Positions 49,295-59,516 are shown, counted from the first letter of the stretch. The stretch: DNA of 64,000 nt from Diplocloster modestus (GCF_019042245.1 NZ_JAHQCX010000010.1:124001-188000); one strand, 5' to 3'. The notes: generated by a model from the sequence alone, not told the origin. Made by a program: numbers and translations.

Positions 49295-50878
49295 ATGAAA
49301 AGTACAGATAACAGATTTATTAAACAAGCCGGAATTCTAGCTGTGGCCGGAATCCTCTGCCGGATTATCGGGATCCTTTACCGCAGTCCGCTGACAAATA
49401 TTATCGGGGATGAGGGAAACGGTTACTACAGCTCCGCTTATAACATCTATACAATCATATTACTGGTTTCTTCTTATAGTATACCTTCTGCGATTTCGAA
49501 AATCATATCCCAGCGCCTGGCACTGAAGGAATATCGGAATGCTCACAGGATTTTTCGCTGTTCCATTCTTTATGTAGTGATCGCTGGAATCGTCGGCAGT
49601 CTGTTTGCCTTTTTCTGCGCAGATTTTCTGGTTGGAAGCAATGCGGTTCCCGTATTGCGTATTTTTGCGCCTACCATCTTCCTGTCGGGGCTGCTGGGCG
49701 TTCTACGGGGATATTTCCAGGCACACGGGTCCATGGTCCAGACTTCCGTGTCCCAGATACTGGAACAGATCCTGAATGCAGTGATCAGTATCCTGGCCGC
49801 CTATCTGCTGATTCAAAGCTTTACCGGCGCGGACATGACGCAGAAAGCGATCCGGGGTGCATCTGGAAGCGCGCTGGGTACCGGTGCAGGCGTCTTAACC
49901 GCTCTGATATTCGTCTTTGCCGTGTATATGTTCAACCGCCGTACGATCGTCCGCAGAATCGAACGTGATACCAGCCATAAGACTGAATCCTACCGGGAAA
50001 TCAGCAAAATTATCCTGCTCATGGTTACCCCCGTTATCCTAAGTACTTTTATTTATAATTTCAGTACCTCATTAAATCAAACAGTCTACAGCAAAATCCT
50101 GGAACGTACAACAGCCCTGACAGACGCTCAGATCGCGACATCCTATGGTATCTTTTCCGGCAAAGCAATTGTAATCACCAATATTCCGATCGCCATCGCA
50201 ACCGCTATGTCGTCTGCCATGATACCCTCCATTTCCGGGACCTATGCCCTGGGGGATTCGGAGCAGACTAACGCAAAAATCAGCAACGCGATCCGCATCA
50301 CCATGCTGATCGCTATTCCCGCTGCCGTGGGGATGACGGTGCTTGCACGTCCGATCGTGCAGCTTTTGTTCCCTCAGAAAGCCTCGTTGGATCTCGCGGC
50401 CAGCCTTCTGCGCTGTCTTGGGGTCACCGTAGTACTATATTCTCTGTCTACACTGACCAATGCAGTGCTGCAGGCCGTGGGTAAAGTAAATCTGCCGGTG
50501 CGCAATGCCAGTATTTCTCTTGTAATTCAGACCATGGTTCTTATATTGCTGTTGTTTTTCACCGATGCGGGACTGTATGCGCTCGTAGCAGCCACTATCG
50601 TCTATTCCCTGTTTATGTGTATATTTAACGGAATCTCGGTACGCAATTTTCTGGATTACCGCCAGGAGATCGGCAATACTTTTTTAAAACCTGTCCTGAT
50701 TTCCATCGTGATGGGTGGAATTGCCTACGTGGTTTATGCCGGAAGCGCCCGCCTGATACACAGCAACACCATCTGCCTGTTTCTTTCTATCGCTGCGGCT
50801 GCCCTCTTCTATTTCCTGATGATTATAAAGCTGCATCTGTTAAATACCGCAGATCTCGGCAGTAACCGCATCTCTTAA
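49295..50878 (+). CDS. SpoVB/MurJ-like polysaccharide flippase
   Basis: A ~527-residue, 14-helix MOP-superfamily exporter. FIKQAGILAVAGILCRIIGI and LYRSPLTNIIGDEGNGYYSS at the start are typical of SpoVB/YtgP-type proteins of Firmicutes, which are implicated in lipid II or polysaccharide flipping, including spore cortex. Further helices run to the end without a soluble domain. Three ATGs lie at 49277, 49286 and 49295; only the third has a usable site (AGGA nine bases upstream). It follows the tRNA terminator by about 60 bases. Confidence 0.88.
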   Translation: MKSTDNRFIKQAGILAVAGILCRIIGILYRSPLTNIIGDEGNGYYSSAYNIYTIILLVSSYSIPSAISKIISQRLALKEYRNAHRIFRCSILYVVIAGIVGSLFAFFCADFLVGSNAVPVLRIFAPTIFLSGLLGVLRGYFQAHGSMVQTSVSQILEQILNAVISILAAYLLIQSFTGADMTQKAIRGASGSALGTGAGVLTALIFVFAVYMFNRRTIVRRIERDTSHKTESYREISKIILLMVTPVILSTFIYNFSTSLNQTVYSKILERTTALTDAQIATSYGIFSGKAIVITNIPIAIATAMSSAMIPSISGTYALGDSEQTNAKISNAIRITMLIAIPAAVGMTVLARPIVQLLFPQKASLDLAASLLRCLGVTVVLYSLSTLTNAVLQAVGKVNLPVRNASISLVIQTMVLILLLFFTDAGLYALVAATIVYSLFMCIFNGISVRNFLDYRQEIGNTFLKPVLISIVMGGIAYVVYAGSARLIHSNTICLFLSIAAAALFYFLMIIKLHLLNTADLGSNRIS

Positions 50879-50956
50879 CTGCATTCCTTCGCTTTTGCAG
50901 ATGTATTCACCAACTGTCCGGAATCCAAAAGCGTCAAACAATCCTTTCTTTTGTCC

Positions 50957-51952
50957 TCAGACGATATATAGAATCTTCATCCCCTTCAAATACCGCCCGA
51001 TCAGGCTGCGCAGGTAATTTTCTCCATCCTCCCGCAGTTCTTTCCGATAACAGTATTTTCCTCTGCCCCGTCCGGTCATCTGTTCTTTTTCATAGAGATT
51101 TACCGCATTGGGAAAGGCCTCCGTATTAATCGCGTTCTGCACAAAGCTATAGGTCATAAAAATAATTTCGATCACTGCTTCTTTTTTTACCCGGTCCGTC
51201 AATTGCTCCGCCATCTGCCGGATCAGCTGTTCATACAGCTCCTTCCATCCCTCCACCATGATAACCGGGGCAATCAGAATCCCTACCCGGTAACCGGCGT
51301 CACACACCGCATTTAACGCACGGATACGGGCATTTAACGGTGAGGTCCCGAATTCCACCGTCCGGATGATTTCCTGTGGATTCAGGCTCATGCGGATAAT
51401 CACACGGCGCTTATGATCCAGTGCCAGGAGCGGCTCTACCATATCAAACTTTGTGGGAAAGGTCAGAATGCCGCTGGGATTCTTAACAAATTCCCGGATC
51501 GTCCACTCTAAATTTCCCGTTATTGTATTTTCCAATATCAGATCGCTGTTGCTGCCGATCTCATAGACCATCTCTTTATCCGCCCGCTGCGCGTGCCGTA
51601 TCAGCCGCTCTAACATCTGCTCTCTGTTAACAAATAATCTCAGATACGAGCACTTATTATAATTGCAGACCAGATAACAGTACAGGCACATGGCGGTACA
51701 ACCGGAGGAAGTATAGGGCACCAGATAATCGGAAACCTTGTGATTCTCCACATATCGATGCGTCTTTCTGATTCCAACGATCAGATACTGCTTCATCTTT
51801 CCAAAATCTTTATTGGGCCTCTTACGCATTTCTTCGATATTATTGTGGTTGTCAATGGGTATCCACTCCGTATCGGGATATTTCCTGCGCAGTTCCTCTC
51901 CCAGCTTATATTCAAGTGCCGCTTTTTCATAATAAATCATCTCCGGGAACAA
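50957..51952 (-). CDS. splB: Spore photoproduct lyase (radical SAM)
   Basis: Repairs the 5-thyminyl-dihydrothymine lesion in UV-exposed spores. The 331-residue protein has the radical-SAM cluster motif CxxxCxxC in SSGCTAMCLYCYL, preceded by YLVPYTSSG as in SPL, and family segments YEIGSNSDLILEN and FPTKFDMVEPLL. I chose TTG at 51952 (LFPEMIYYEK), which has AGAAGG seven bases upstream and matches the usual SPL N terminus; an ATG at 52015 adds 21 Lys-rich residues with no site. It implies a sporulating organism. Convergent with the flippase gene. Confidence 0.9.
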   Translation of the reverse strand: MFPEMIYYEKAALEYKLGEELRRKYPDTEWIPIDNHNNIEEMRKRPNKDFGKMKQYLIVGIRKTHRYVENHKVSDYLVPYTSSGCTAMCLYCYLVCNYNKCSYLRLFVNREQMLERLIRHAQRADKEMVYEIGSNSDLILENTITGNLEWTIREFVKNPSGILTFPTKFDMVEPLLALDHKRRVIIRMSLNPQEIIRTVEFGTSPLNARIRALNAVCDAGYRVGILIAPVIMVEGWKELYEQLIRQMAEQLTDRVKKEAVIEIIFMTYSFVQNAINTEAFPNAVNLYEKEQMTGRGRGKYCYRKELREDGENYLRSLIGRYLKGMKILYIV

Positions 51953-52058
51953 TTGATCGCCTTCTTTCTTCTTTTGCTTAGTATGTGAGGCTGCATCTAA
52001 TCTCATACCCGGCATTCTGATTCAGTCTGAAACTGAAATAGTACTATGACCTCGGCTT

Positions 52059-52095
52059 AAAAAAAGAGCGCAAACGGCTGGACCGCTTGCGCTCT
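52059..52095 (-). terminator. Terminator of the transaldolase-like gene
   Basis: AGAGCGCAA / TTGCGCTCT stem (52065-52073 with 52087-52095) followed by a long U run on the minus strand. Confidence 0.9.
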
Positions 52096-52109
52096 CTAAT
52101 CTAATTTCC

Positions 52110-52787
52110 TTATAAATCCATAATCAGCTGATCACCAAATATAGACTTCCAATCCTCCGTGAAATCATCCACCGCCTGCTGGATCGACGGCATGCTGAAA
52201 GCTCCCTCGATAATATCAATCCCCATAGTGGCTGTCTGGGCGCCTGCCATAAACGCTTCGTTAACCTGTCCCATATTCTTAAAGCTGGCGGCCAGAATCT
52301 TAGTGGAATATCCATAGTCCCGGATCATTTTAGCGAAAGAGCCTACCACATCCCTGGCATCGATACCCATATTTTCCATACGGTTATAATAGGGTGCGAT
52401 ATAGTCGGCGCCGGCCTCCATAGCCAGGAAGCCCTGCATCTTTGTATAAATAGCGGTCGCCGTAGTATTTACGCCTCTGCCGTGCAGCGCCCGGATCACC
52501 TTCAGACCTTCCAGGGTAACCGGCACCTTGATATAAACCTGATCGTCCACATTTTTCAGGATAGCCTCAGCATCTTTCATCATTCCTTCATAGTCCTGGG
52601 CGGTTACCTGGATATGTAAAGTTTTATCCAAACCGATGATAGAGCGTATCTCACGCATATGGGAAAAGAAGTCAATTTTCCCCTCTTTTTTAACAATACT
52701 GGGATTAGAGGTAACTCCCGTTATCGGGATAAATTCCCCATATTTTCTGATCGCCCCGATGTTCGCTGTGTCAAATAAGTATTCCAT
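52110..52787 (-). CDS. Fructose-6-phosphate aldolase/transaldolase-like protein
   Basis: A 225-residue TIM-barrel enzyme of the small transaldolase (FSA/TalC) subfamily. MEYLFDTANIGAIRKYGEFI, GVTSNPSIVKKEG, the Schiff-base lysine in VYIKVPVT and NTTATAIYTKMQGFLA are diagnostic. FSA-type and true transaldolases cannot be separated with certainty by eye. The start at 52787 follows AAAGGATGG. It lies 69 bases downstream of the DeoR gene on the same strand and is divergent from the FGGY kinase, making a three-gene sugar module. Confidence 0.9.
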   Translation of the reverse strand: MEYLFDTANIGAIRKYGEFIPITGVTSNPSIVKKEGKIDFFSHMREIRSIIGLDKTLHIQVTAQDYEGMMKDAEAILKNVDDQVYIKVPVTLEGLKVIRALHGRGVNTTATAIYTKMQGFLAMEAGADYIAPYYNRMENMGIDARDVVGSFAKMIRDYGYSTKILAASFKNMGQVNEAFMAGAQTATMGIDIIEGAFSMPSIQQAVDDFTEDWKSIFGDQLIMDL

Positions 52788-52856
52788 GCTGTTCCATCCT
52801 TTCTTTTTTGCATTTCTATTTTAAAATTTATATTACTGCCGTTCGCTATAAACTCT

Positions 52857-53606
52857 TTATTCCACCGTCAGCACTTGTACACCGGCACCGGACAGGTATT
52901 CTCTGACCTCTCCCGGTATACCGGTATCCGTAATGACCACTGAGACCTCCGACGGCTTTAAAAATGATACGGTCCCCGCCCGGGTAAATTTCTCCGCGTC
53001 TGCCAGCACTATCGTCCTGTGCGCCGACTCAGCCATCGCGCGTACCGTATCCGCCCGCACCAGATTATCACCGGTGAAACCGTTCGTCTCCGAAAACCCA
53101 TCGGTTCCCACGAAAATCTTATCGACACAGAACTGCTGTGCGCACATCTTCGTCAGCGGACCGACCATCGCCTGGGCCCTGTGCTGATAATCCCCTCCCA
53201 GAAGCGTGACCTTAACTCCTGGCGCGTCTTTTACATAAGAAGCCAGATAGGCCGAATTCGTAATGATCGTAACCCCTCTTTTTTCGTAAGCCAGTAATTC
53301 CGCCAGCAGCATACAGGCCGATCCGGATTCGATCATTACAGTCTCCCCGTCCTGTACAAGCTTCGCGGCGCTTAAAGCGATCTTCCGCTTAATCTCATAA
53401 TGAAAGGCCATCCGATAGTTGATATCGTCCTCATCATTGAGCATCGCATATCCACGCTCCCGTTTCAGTATCCCTTTATCCGAAAGGATATCCAGATCCT
53501 TGCGCACGGTAACCTGAGACGTGTGTAAAAGCTCCGCCAGCCTGGAAACTTCAATTTTCTTATGGATGCTGACCAGTTCAATGATTCTGATATGGCGTTC
53601 TTCCAT
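52857..53606 (-). CDS. DeoR-family transcriptional regulator
   Basis: A 249-residue regulator: N-terminal DeoR helix-turn-helix (RIIELVSIHKKIEVSRLAEL and HTSQVTVRKDLDILSDKG, residues 5-45) and a C-terminal sugar-phosphate-sensing domain (DeoRC) with ESGSACMLLAELL, ITNSAYLASYV and VGTDGFSETNGF. The start at 53606 follows AAGGGG. It probably controls itself, the transaldolase-like gene and the divergent kinase from the shared region, where an 11-bp inverted repeat lies at 53665-53694. Confidence 0.93.
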   Translation of the reverse strand: MEERHIRIIELVSIHKKIEVSRLAELLHTSQVTVRKDLDILSDKGILKRERGYAMLNDEDDINYRMAFHYEIKRKIALSAAKLVQDGETVMIESGSACMLLAELLAYEKRGVTIITNSAYLASYVKDAPGVKVTLLGGDYQHRAQAMVGPLTKMCAQQFCVDKIFVGTDGFSETNGFTGDNLVRADTVRAMAESAHRTIVLADAEKFTRAGTVSFLKPSEVSVVITDTGIPGEVREYLSGAGVQVLTVE

Positions 53607-53664
53607 TTGGCATTACCCCTTCTTATTTTCTTCTTACATTATATTATTCAATTACATATATGTC

Positions 53665-53694
53665 AATAATAACTTTCGTACGTAAGTTATTATT
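53665..53694. promoter_or_regulatory. Inverted repeat in the DeoR/kinase intergenic region
   Basis: AATAATAACTT (53665-53675) and AAGTTATTATT (53684-53694), perfect arms, 8-bp spacer TCGTACGT. It lies 60 bp before the DeoR gene and about 190 bp before the kinase; the likely DeoR operator. The rest of the 281-bp region is AT-rich, with imperfect copies of TTCAGTGAT/ATCACTGAA near 53756 and 53862. Confidence 0.6.
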
Positions 53695-53887
53695 TTACAT
53701 ACTTTACATTTGCTCACTTTGTTGATACAATAAATTTATTAAATCGCTACAACTGATTCAGTGATTATAGCGCAGCGATCAAGCTTATTTTATCAAAGAT
53801 ATCAGTTCAAAATCTCATACATCAAGCAAATATATCACTGTAATGACATTAGCGAAAAAAATCACTGAAAGATAAGGAGGATTACTC

Positions 53888-55405
53888 TTGAAACAATATC
53901 TGATCGCCCATGACCTGGGAACATCCGGGAATAAAGCTTCACTGTTCTCCACAGATGGAGCATTGATCCGCAGTTATACCCATCCTTACAATGTCCATTT
54001 CTTCCAATCCAACTACGCGGAGCAAAATCCGGAAGATTGGTGGGAGGCCATATGTGTGTCTACCAGGGAGATACTGCGGGATACAGATCCGGGACAGGTT
54101 CTGGCTATTTCCTTTTCCGCACAGATGCAATGCTGTCTGATCGTAGATCAAAATGGGGTTCCGTTAAGACCAGCGATCATCTGGGCTGATCAAAGGGCCG
54201 GGATGGAGGCGGAACTCTTAAGACAGCAGGTCGGTTCCGACCGGATGTATCAGCTGACCGGCCACCGGGTCAGCGCCTCCTACAGCATAGAAAAACTCAT
54301 GTGGATAAAAACCCATGAACCGGAACTATATAAAAAGACCTACAAAATGCTCCAGGCTAAGGATTATATCATCTACCGGCTCACCGGCCGATTCGTCACC
54401 GATTATTCCGATGCCTCCGGAACTAACGTACTGGATCTAAAGGCTCTGGACTGGTCTGATGAAATACTGAACGCCGCCGGAATCTCCAGAGACAAGCTGC
54501 CGGAATTAAAGCAATCCATTGATATCGCCGGTCCGCTTACCCCGGATGCCGCCCGGTCCCTTGATCTGACATCAGATACGCTGGTCGTATGCGGTGGTGG
54601 AGACGGGCCCTGTTCCGCATTGGGTGCCGGCTGTATCCAACCGAACCAGATGTTCCTGACCTTCGGCACGTCCGCCTGGATCGGCGGAACCACCCCTGAG
54701 ATGTTCGTAGACCCGGATCAAACTCTCTTCTGTTTCGCCCACGTTATTCCCGGACAGTACATGCCCTGCGGAACCACCCAGTCGGCCGGAAGTGTCTATT
54801 CCTATATCCGCAAGTCCCTGTGCGCCGTTGAAACCCAGGCGGCCGAGGAAGCAGGACAGAATCCTTATGACTATCTGAACGACCTCATCGCCTCCTCCCC
54901 GGCAGGTGCAAAAAATCTGCTCTTTCTCCCCTATCTGTTAGGTGAGCGAAGTCCCCGCTGGAATCCCAATACCGCCGGCAGCTACATCGGGATCAAAATG
55001 CACCACACAAAAGCGGACTACGTCCGGGCCGCTGTAGAAGGTATCGCCATGAACCTGGAGTTAATTCTGGCTGCCTACCGACGCTCCATGCCGGTAGATC
55101 ACCTGATCCTCACAGGCGGAGGCGCCAAAGGAGACATCATCGCCCGCATCCTCTCCGACGTGCTGGATGTCTCTCTAACCCGCCCGGACCACGTGGAAGA
55201 AGCCACCTCGATCTCAGCCGCTATGATCGCAGGCGTAGGAATCGGCCTCTATCCAGACTTCTCAGAGGTGTCGCGGTTTCTGCACACCAAAGATACCTTC
55301 CATCCCATCCCGGAACATGTGGAGGTCTATAACCAGCTGAAACCTCTATTTGATCAGGGGTATTATGCCCTTGAGGGCCTTTTTAGAGGATTGGGGGGGA
55401 TTTAA
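53888..55405 (+). CDS. FGGY-family carbohydrate kinase (xylulokinase-like)
   Basis: A 505-residue sugar kinase. Phosphate-1 motif AHDLGTSGNKASLFS at the start, IIWADQRAGMEAE in the sugar-binding site, VCGGGDGPCSALGAG, FLTFGTSAWIGG, and the C-terminal adenosine motif ILTGGGAKGDIIARILSDVL. The size and motifs fit xylulokinase-type FGGY enzymes, but the substrate cannot be fixed; the linked transaldolase-like enzyme would fit a ketose. TTG start at 53888, seven bases after AGGAGG. Monocistronic on the plus strand. Confidence 0.92.
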   Translation: MKQYLIAHDLGTSGNKASLFSTDGALIRSYTHPYNVHFFQSNYAEQNPEDWWEAICVSTREILRDTDPGQVLAISFSAQMQCCLIVDQNGVPLRPAIIWADQRAGMEAELLRQQVGSDRMYQLTGHRVSASYSIEKLMWIKTHEPELYKKTYKMLQAKDYIIYRLTGRFVTDYSDASGTNVLDLKALDWSDEILNAAGISRDKLPELKQSIDIAGPLTPDAARSLDLTSDTLVVCGGGDGPCSALGAGCIQPNQMFLTFGTSAWIGGTTPEMFVDPDQTLFCFAHVIPGQYMPCGTTQSAGSVYSYIRKSLCAVETQAAEEAGQNPYDYLNDLIASSPAGAKNLLFLPYLLGERSPRWNPNTAGSYIGIKMHHTKADYVRAAVEGIAMNLELILAAYRRSMPVDHLILTGGGAKGDIIARILSDVLDVSLTRPDHVEEATSISAAMIAGVGIGLYPDFSEVSRFLHTKDTFHPIPEHVEVYNQLKPLFDQGYYALEGLFRGLGGI

Positions 55406-55532
55406 TGAAAGGGGGGCCGGGAGTGAAGAGGCTGTGACGCTGGTTGCTGCCGGGAATGGTACCTGAGGGGGATCTGCCCGCAGCCAATACCCGCTCCCGG
55501 CAGATCCTTCCTACCGTACCAGGGCAAACCAC

Positions 55533-55594
55533 AAAAAAGGCCGGAGCCGGAAGGCGGACATCACAGAGATATCCGCAGACCTCAGGCTCGGCCC
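55533..55594 (-). terminator. Terminator of gpmI
   Basis: GGCCGAGCC / GGCTCCGGCC outer stem with a GC-rich inner region on the minus strand, followed by six U. Confidence 0.8.
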
Positions 55595-55603
55595 TAGAAT
55601 AAA

Positions 55604-57145
55604 CTACTTCTTCAATAACAACGATTTCCCAGTCATCTCGACAGGCTGTTCCATTCCCATCATTTCGATCAGGGTAGGTGCAATATCCGCCAGACATCCG
55701 CCTTCCCTAAGCGTGTAGTCTTTCTCATAGTTCACCAGGATAAAGGGAACCGGGTTGATGGTATGGGCGGTGAAGGGATCACCGGTGTTGTAGTCCACTA
55801 ATTGTTCCGCGTTTCCATGATCGGCGCAGATGAACATCTGTCCGTTTACTTCCATTAAGGCATCATAGGCTTTTCCCACACATTCATCTACTGCTTCTAC
55901 CGCTTTTATGGCGGCTGACTCCACGCCGGTATGGCCTACCATGTCCGGGTTGGCAAAGTTGATGATGATGACATCGTATTTGTCTGATTTGATCGCCTCT
56001 ACCAGCTTATCGGCTACTTTGTAGGCGCTCATTTCGGGCTGGAGGTCGTAGGTGGCAACCTTGGGAGATTTTACCAGAATCCGGTCTTCTCCCTTATTCG
56101 GCTCCTCTACTCCGCCGTTGAAAAAGAATGTTACATGCGCGTATTTTTCTGTCTCCGCGATTCTGGCCTGTGTCATGCCGTGAGCGGCCAGGAATTCGCC
56201 AAAGGTATTGGTGATCTCTACTTTATGGAAAGCAACGGTCTTGTTCGGGATCGTAACATCGTATTCGGTAAAGCAGATGTAGGTAAGATCCAGTCTCTTG
56301 TCCCGTTCAAATCCGCTGAAGTCATTATCACAGAAAGCTCTGGTTATTTCTCTCGCTCTGTCCGGACGGAAATTGAAGAAGATGACGGAATCTTTATCCT
56401 GTATCGTGGCTGCCGGCCGGCCATTTTTCATTACTACGGCCGGAAGGACGAATTCGTCGTTCTTACCTTCGTCGTAAGAATTCTGCACCGCTTCAGGTGC
56501 GCTGCCGGCTTGCACTCCTTCACCTTTTGCGAGCGCTTTGTAGGCCAGCTCCACCCGGTCCCAACGGTTATCACGGTCCATCGCGTAGTAACGTCCCATT
56601 ACCGTGGCGATCTCACCGACACCGATTTCTTCCATCTTCGCTTCTAACTGTTCCACATAGCCTTTTCCGGATGCCGGAGGAGTATCTCTTCCATCCAGGA
56701 AACAGTGGACGTACACCTTATTGAGGCCGTGGTGCTTTGCCAGCTCCAAAAGGCCGTACAGATGGGTGTTATGGCTGTGTACACCGCCGTCTGACAGGAG
56801 TCCGAACATGTGAAGGGCTGAACCATTCGCCTTACAGTTTTCTACAGCTTTTAACAATGCCTCATTTTTAAAGAAGTCTCCGTCCTGGATTTCTTTCGTA
56901 ATCCTGGTCAGCTCCTGATAGACAATCCGGCCGGCTCCCATATTAAGGTGACCCACTTCGGAGTTACCCATCTGACCGTCCGGAAGACCCACTGCCATAC
57001 CACTGGCATTTCCTTTTACGAACGGATATTCTGACATCAACTTGTCCATAACCGGGGTGTTAGCCTCAGCAACCGCATTTCCATCTTTACGGTCATTTAA
57101 TCCGTAACCATCTAAGATCATTAATACAGTTGGTTTTTTACTCAT
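55604..57145 (-). CDS. gpmI: 2,3-bisphosphoglycerate-independent phosphoglycerate mutase
   Basis: Interconverts 3- and 2-phosphoglycerate in glycolysis, Mn2+-dependent. The 513-residue protein has the alkaline-phosphatase-like core with ILDGYG near the start, the phosphoserine segment GQMGNSEVGHLNMGAGR (about 58-74), HCFLDGRDTPPASG, and the late metal motifs NFANPDMVGHTG and ADHGNAEQ. Length is normal. The start at 57145 follows AAAGGAG. Lies near gap-pgk-tpiA but is separated from them by the pyrophosphatase gene on the other strand. Confidence 0.98.
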   Translation of the reverse strand: MSKKPTVLMILDGYGLNDRKDGNAVAEANTPVMDKLMSEYPFVKGNASGMAVGLPDGQMGNSEVGHLNMGAGRIVYQELTRITKEIQDGDFFKNEALLKAVENCKANGSALHMFGLLSDGGVHSHNTHLYGLLELAKHHGLNKVYVHCFLDGRDTPPASGKGYVEQLEAKMEEIGVGEIATVMGRYYAMDRDNRWDRVELAYKALAKGEGVQAGSAPEAVQNSYDEGKNDEFVLPAVVMKNGRPAATIQDKDSVIFFNFRPDRAREITRAFCDNDFSGFERDKRLDLTYICFTEYDVTIPNKTVAFHKVEITNTFGEFLAAHGMTQARIAETEKYAHVTFFFNGGVEEPNKGEDRILVKSPKVATYDLQPEMSAYKVADKLVEAIKSDKYDVIIINFANPDMVGHTGVESAAIKAVEAVDECVGKAYDALMEVNGQMFICADHGNAEQLVDYNTGDPFTAHTINPVPFILVNYEKDYTLREGGCLADIAPTLIEMMGMEQPVEMTGKSLLLKK

Positions 57146-57310
57146 TTTGATTACTCCTTTTCTATTATCACATCGTTATCAATATAACACATATCCTATG
57201 CCAATTACAAGGAAATACGAAAAAAAAGCCCCTTCGATACGCCAAGTCTCTAATGCCGTCAGAAGTCTCACATACCGCTTAAATATAGCGTTAAGGTTTC
57301 GGCATTTATA

Positions 57311-57338
57311 TTGTATCTGTAAATATAAAGCATATAAT
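57311..57338 (+). promoter_or_regulatory. Promoter of the membrane pyrophosphatase gene
   Basis: TTGTAT (57311-57316), 16-nt spacer, TATAAT (57333-57338), about 30 bases before the ribosome-binding site AAAGGGGG. Confidence 0.65.
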
Positions 57339-57370
57339 AAAAGTATAAAATAAATAAAGGGGGTTTTTTT

Positions 57371-59458
57371 ATGAGCAATATGATTTTTGTTGCCACCGGT
57401 TCCGTTGCCGCTCTTATATTTGCTGCGGTCATGTATCATCGGGTTAAGAAGCTGCCTGAAGGAAATGAGCAGATGATCCGTATATCGGGATCTGTTCATA
57501 AAGGCGCTAATGCTTATCTGAAGTGCCAGTATAGCGGCGTGGGAATTTTTTTTGCCGCCGTCTTTCTAATCCTTTTGACCTTAGCCTTTTTTGGTTATCT
57601 CGGTTTTTTTACTCCATTCGCATTTTTAACAGGAGGATTTTTCTCCGGTCTGTCGGGTTTCATCGGAATGAAAACAGCAACTATGGCAAACTGCCGGACC
57701 GCGCAAGGGGCATCCCAGAGTCTGAACCGGGGACTTAAGGCCGCATTCTCCGCAGGATCTGTGATGGGTTTCACTGTTGTGGGGCTGGGTCTTTTGGATC
57801 TGAGTCTATGGTATTTCCTCCTCAGCGAGGTTTTTCGGAATCTTCCGGAGGCGGAAAGGATTACCGAGATTACCGCCAATATGATCACATTCGGCATGGG
57901 GGCGTCTAGTATGGCCCTGTTCGCCAGAGTCGGGGGCGGGATCTTTACCAAGGCAGCTGATGTAGGCGCGGATCTGGTCGGTAAAGTGGAAGAGGATATT
58001 CCCGAGGATGACCCCAGAAACCCTGCCGTTATAGCGGATAATGTGGGTGACAATGTGGGCGATGTAGCCGGTATGGGTGCTGATCTGTATGAATCTTATG
58101 TGGGCTCAATCGTATCCACTGCCGCATTGGCGGTAGCTGCCGGTTTCGGGACAAAGGGAGTCGGCGTTCCAATGCTAATCGCCGCATTGGGGGTAATCTC
58201 TTCTATTATCGGAACATTTTTTATCAAAACAAAAGAAGGGGCTACCCAGAAGCATCTGCTCACAGCCCTTCGTACCGGCACCTACATAAGCGCTGTCCTG
58301 ATCGCGATCTTTTCTTTCTTTGCCGTCCGTCTGATGATTCCCCAGGACATGGGTATCTATGGCGCTATTTTATCGGGTCTGATCGCTGGTGTTCTGATCG
58401 GTGCCGTCACGGAATATTTTACATCTGACAGCTATAAGCCCACCCGCAGGTTATCCGCTTCCAGCGAGACCGGGGCCGCAACTGTTATTATAAGCGGGCT
58501 TTCCCTGGGTATGCTCTCCACTGTGGTGCCCGTCGTCATCGTGGGGATCTCTGTTTTAGTCAGCTATTACTGCTCCGGGGGAGCCTCTGACTTCAATCTG
58601 GGACTGTACGGCGTCGGTGTCTCCGCTGTCGGTATGCTGTCCACCCTCGGTATTACGCTGGCTACGGATGCCTATGGCCCGGTTGCGGACAATGCGGGTG
58701 GGATTGCTGAGATGACCCATATGGCCCCCGAAGTACGGGAACGCACAGACGCGCTGGATTCCCTGGGCAATACTACCGCCGCTACCGGCAAAGGCTTTGC
58801 GATCGGTTCCGCGGCACTGACCGCTTTAGCCCTGATCGCCTCTTATATTGATAAAGTAATACAGATCGCTCCCGACTATAAATTGAACCTGGCGATCACC
58901 AACCCGACGGTTTTGATCGGGCTGTTTATCGGCGGAATGCTGCCGTTTTTGTTCGCCGCCCTGACTATGAGCGCGGTCGGAACGGCGGCCCAGTCTATCG
59001 TTCTGGAAGTCCGCCGCCAGTTTCAGTCTATCGTCGGGCTGCGGGAGGGGAAGGCTGAACCGGACTATGCCGCCTGTGTAGATATGTGTACCCGTTCAGC
59101 GCAAAAACTGATGATTGCCCCCGCGCTGATCGCTGTAGTGGTACCGATTATCGTCGGGCTTCTGCTTGGGGTAAACGGTGTGGCCGGCCTGCTGGCCGGA
59201 ACCACGGTGACCGGTTTTGTCCTGGCCGTGATGATGGCTAATTCCGGAGGTGCCTGGGACAATGCAAAAAAATATATCGAAGGCGGCGCGTATGGGGGGA
59301 AAGGCAGCAGTGCTCATAAAGCCGCCGTCGTCGGAGATACTGTGGGTGACCCCTTCAAGGATACATCCGGGCCTTCGATTAATATTCTGATCAAACTTAC
59401 TTCTATGGTATCCATCGTATTTGCCGGACTGATCGTATCCGCTCATTTATTTACATAA
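57371..59458 (+). CDS. hppA: Membrane-bound ion-pumping pyrophosphatase (K+-dependent type)
   Basis: Hydrolyses PPi and pumps Na+ and/or H+ across the membrane. The 695-residue, ~16-helix protein contains the PPi/Mg site [20 protein letters not shown] continuing DNVGD, and [18 protein letters not shown]. The segment [18 protein letters not shown] has Ala at the position that is Lys in K+-independent enzymes, so a K+-dependent (commonly Na+-pumping) enzyme is predicted. The C terminus has the second PPi motif [11 protein letters not shown]. The start follows AAAGGGGG. Located between glycolytic genes, consistent with energy recovery in an anaerobe. Confidence 0.96.
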   Translation: MSNMIFVATGSVAALIFAAVMYHRVKKLPEGNEQMIRISGSVHKGANAYLKCQYSGVGIFFAAVFLILLTLAFFGYLGFFTPFAFLTGGFFSGLSGFIGMKTATMANCRTAQGASQSLNRGLKAAFSAGSVMGFTVVGLGLLDLSLWYFLLSEVFRNLPEAERITEITANMITFGMGASSMALFARVGGGIFTKAADVGADLVGKVEEDIPEDDPRNPAVIADNVGDNVGDVAGMGADLYESYVGSIVSTAALAVAAGFGTKGVGVPMLIAALGVISSIIGTFFIKTKEGATQKHLLTALRTGTYISAVLIAIFSFFAVRLMIPQDMGIYGAILSGLIAGVLIGAVTEYFTSDSYKPTRRLSASSETGAATVIISGLSLGMLSTVVPVVIVGISVLVSYYCSGGASDFNLGLYGVGVSAVGMLSTLGITLATDAYGPVADNAGGIAEMTHMAPEVRERTDALDSLGNTTAATGKGFAIGSAALTALALIASYIDKVIQIAPDYKLNLAITNPTVLIGLFIGGMLPFLFAALTMSAVGTAAQSIVLEVRRQFQSIVGLREGKAEPDYAACVDMCTRSAQKLMIAPALIAVVVPIIVGLLLGVNGVAGLLAGTTVTGFVLAVMMANSGGAWDNAKKYIEGGAYGGKGSSAHKAAVVGDTVGDPFKDTSGPSINILIKLTSMVSIVFAGLIVSAHLFT

Positions 59459-59472
59459 CATGGCAAAGAAAA

Positions 59473-59516
59473 ATCCTGTCAATGGGCCTAGTAATGTTCG
59501 GCCTTATTGACAGGAT
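59473..59516. terminator. Terminator between convergent hppA and tpiA
   Basis: ATCCTGTCAAT (59473-59483) pairs with ATTGACAGGAT (59506-59516), with an inner GGGCC/GGCC pairing. U-rich tails on both sides. Confidence 0.85.
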
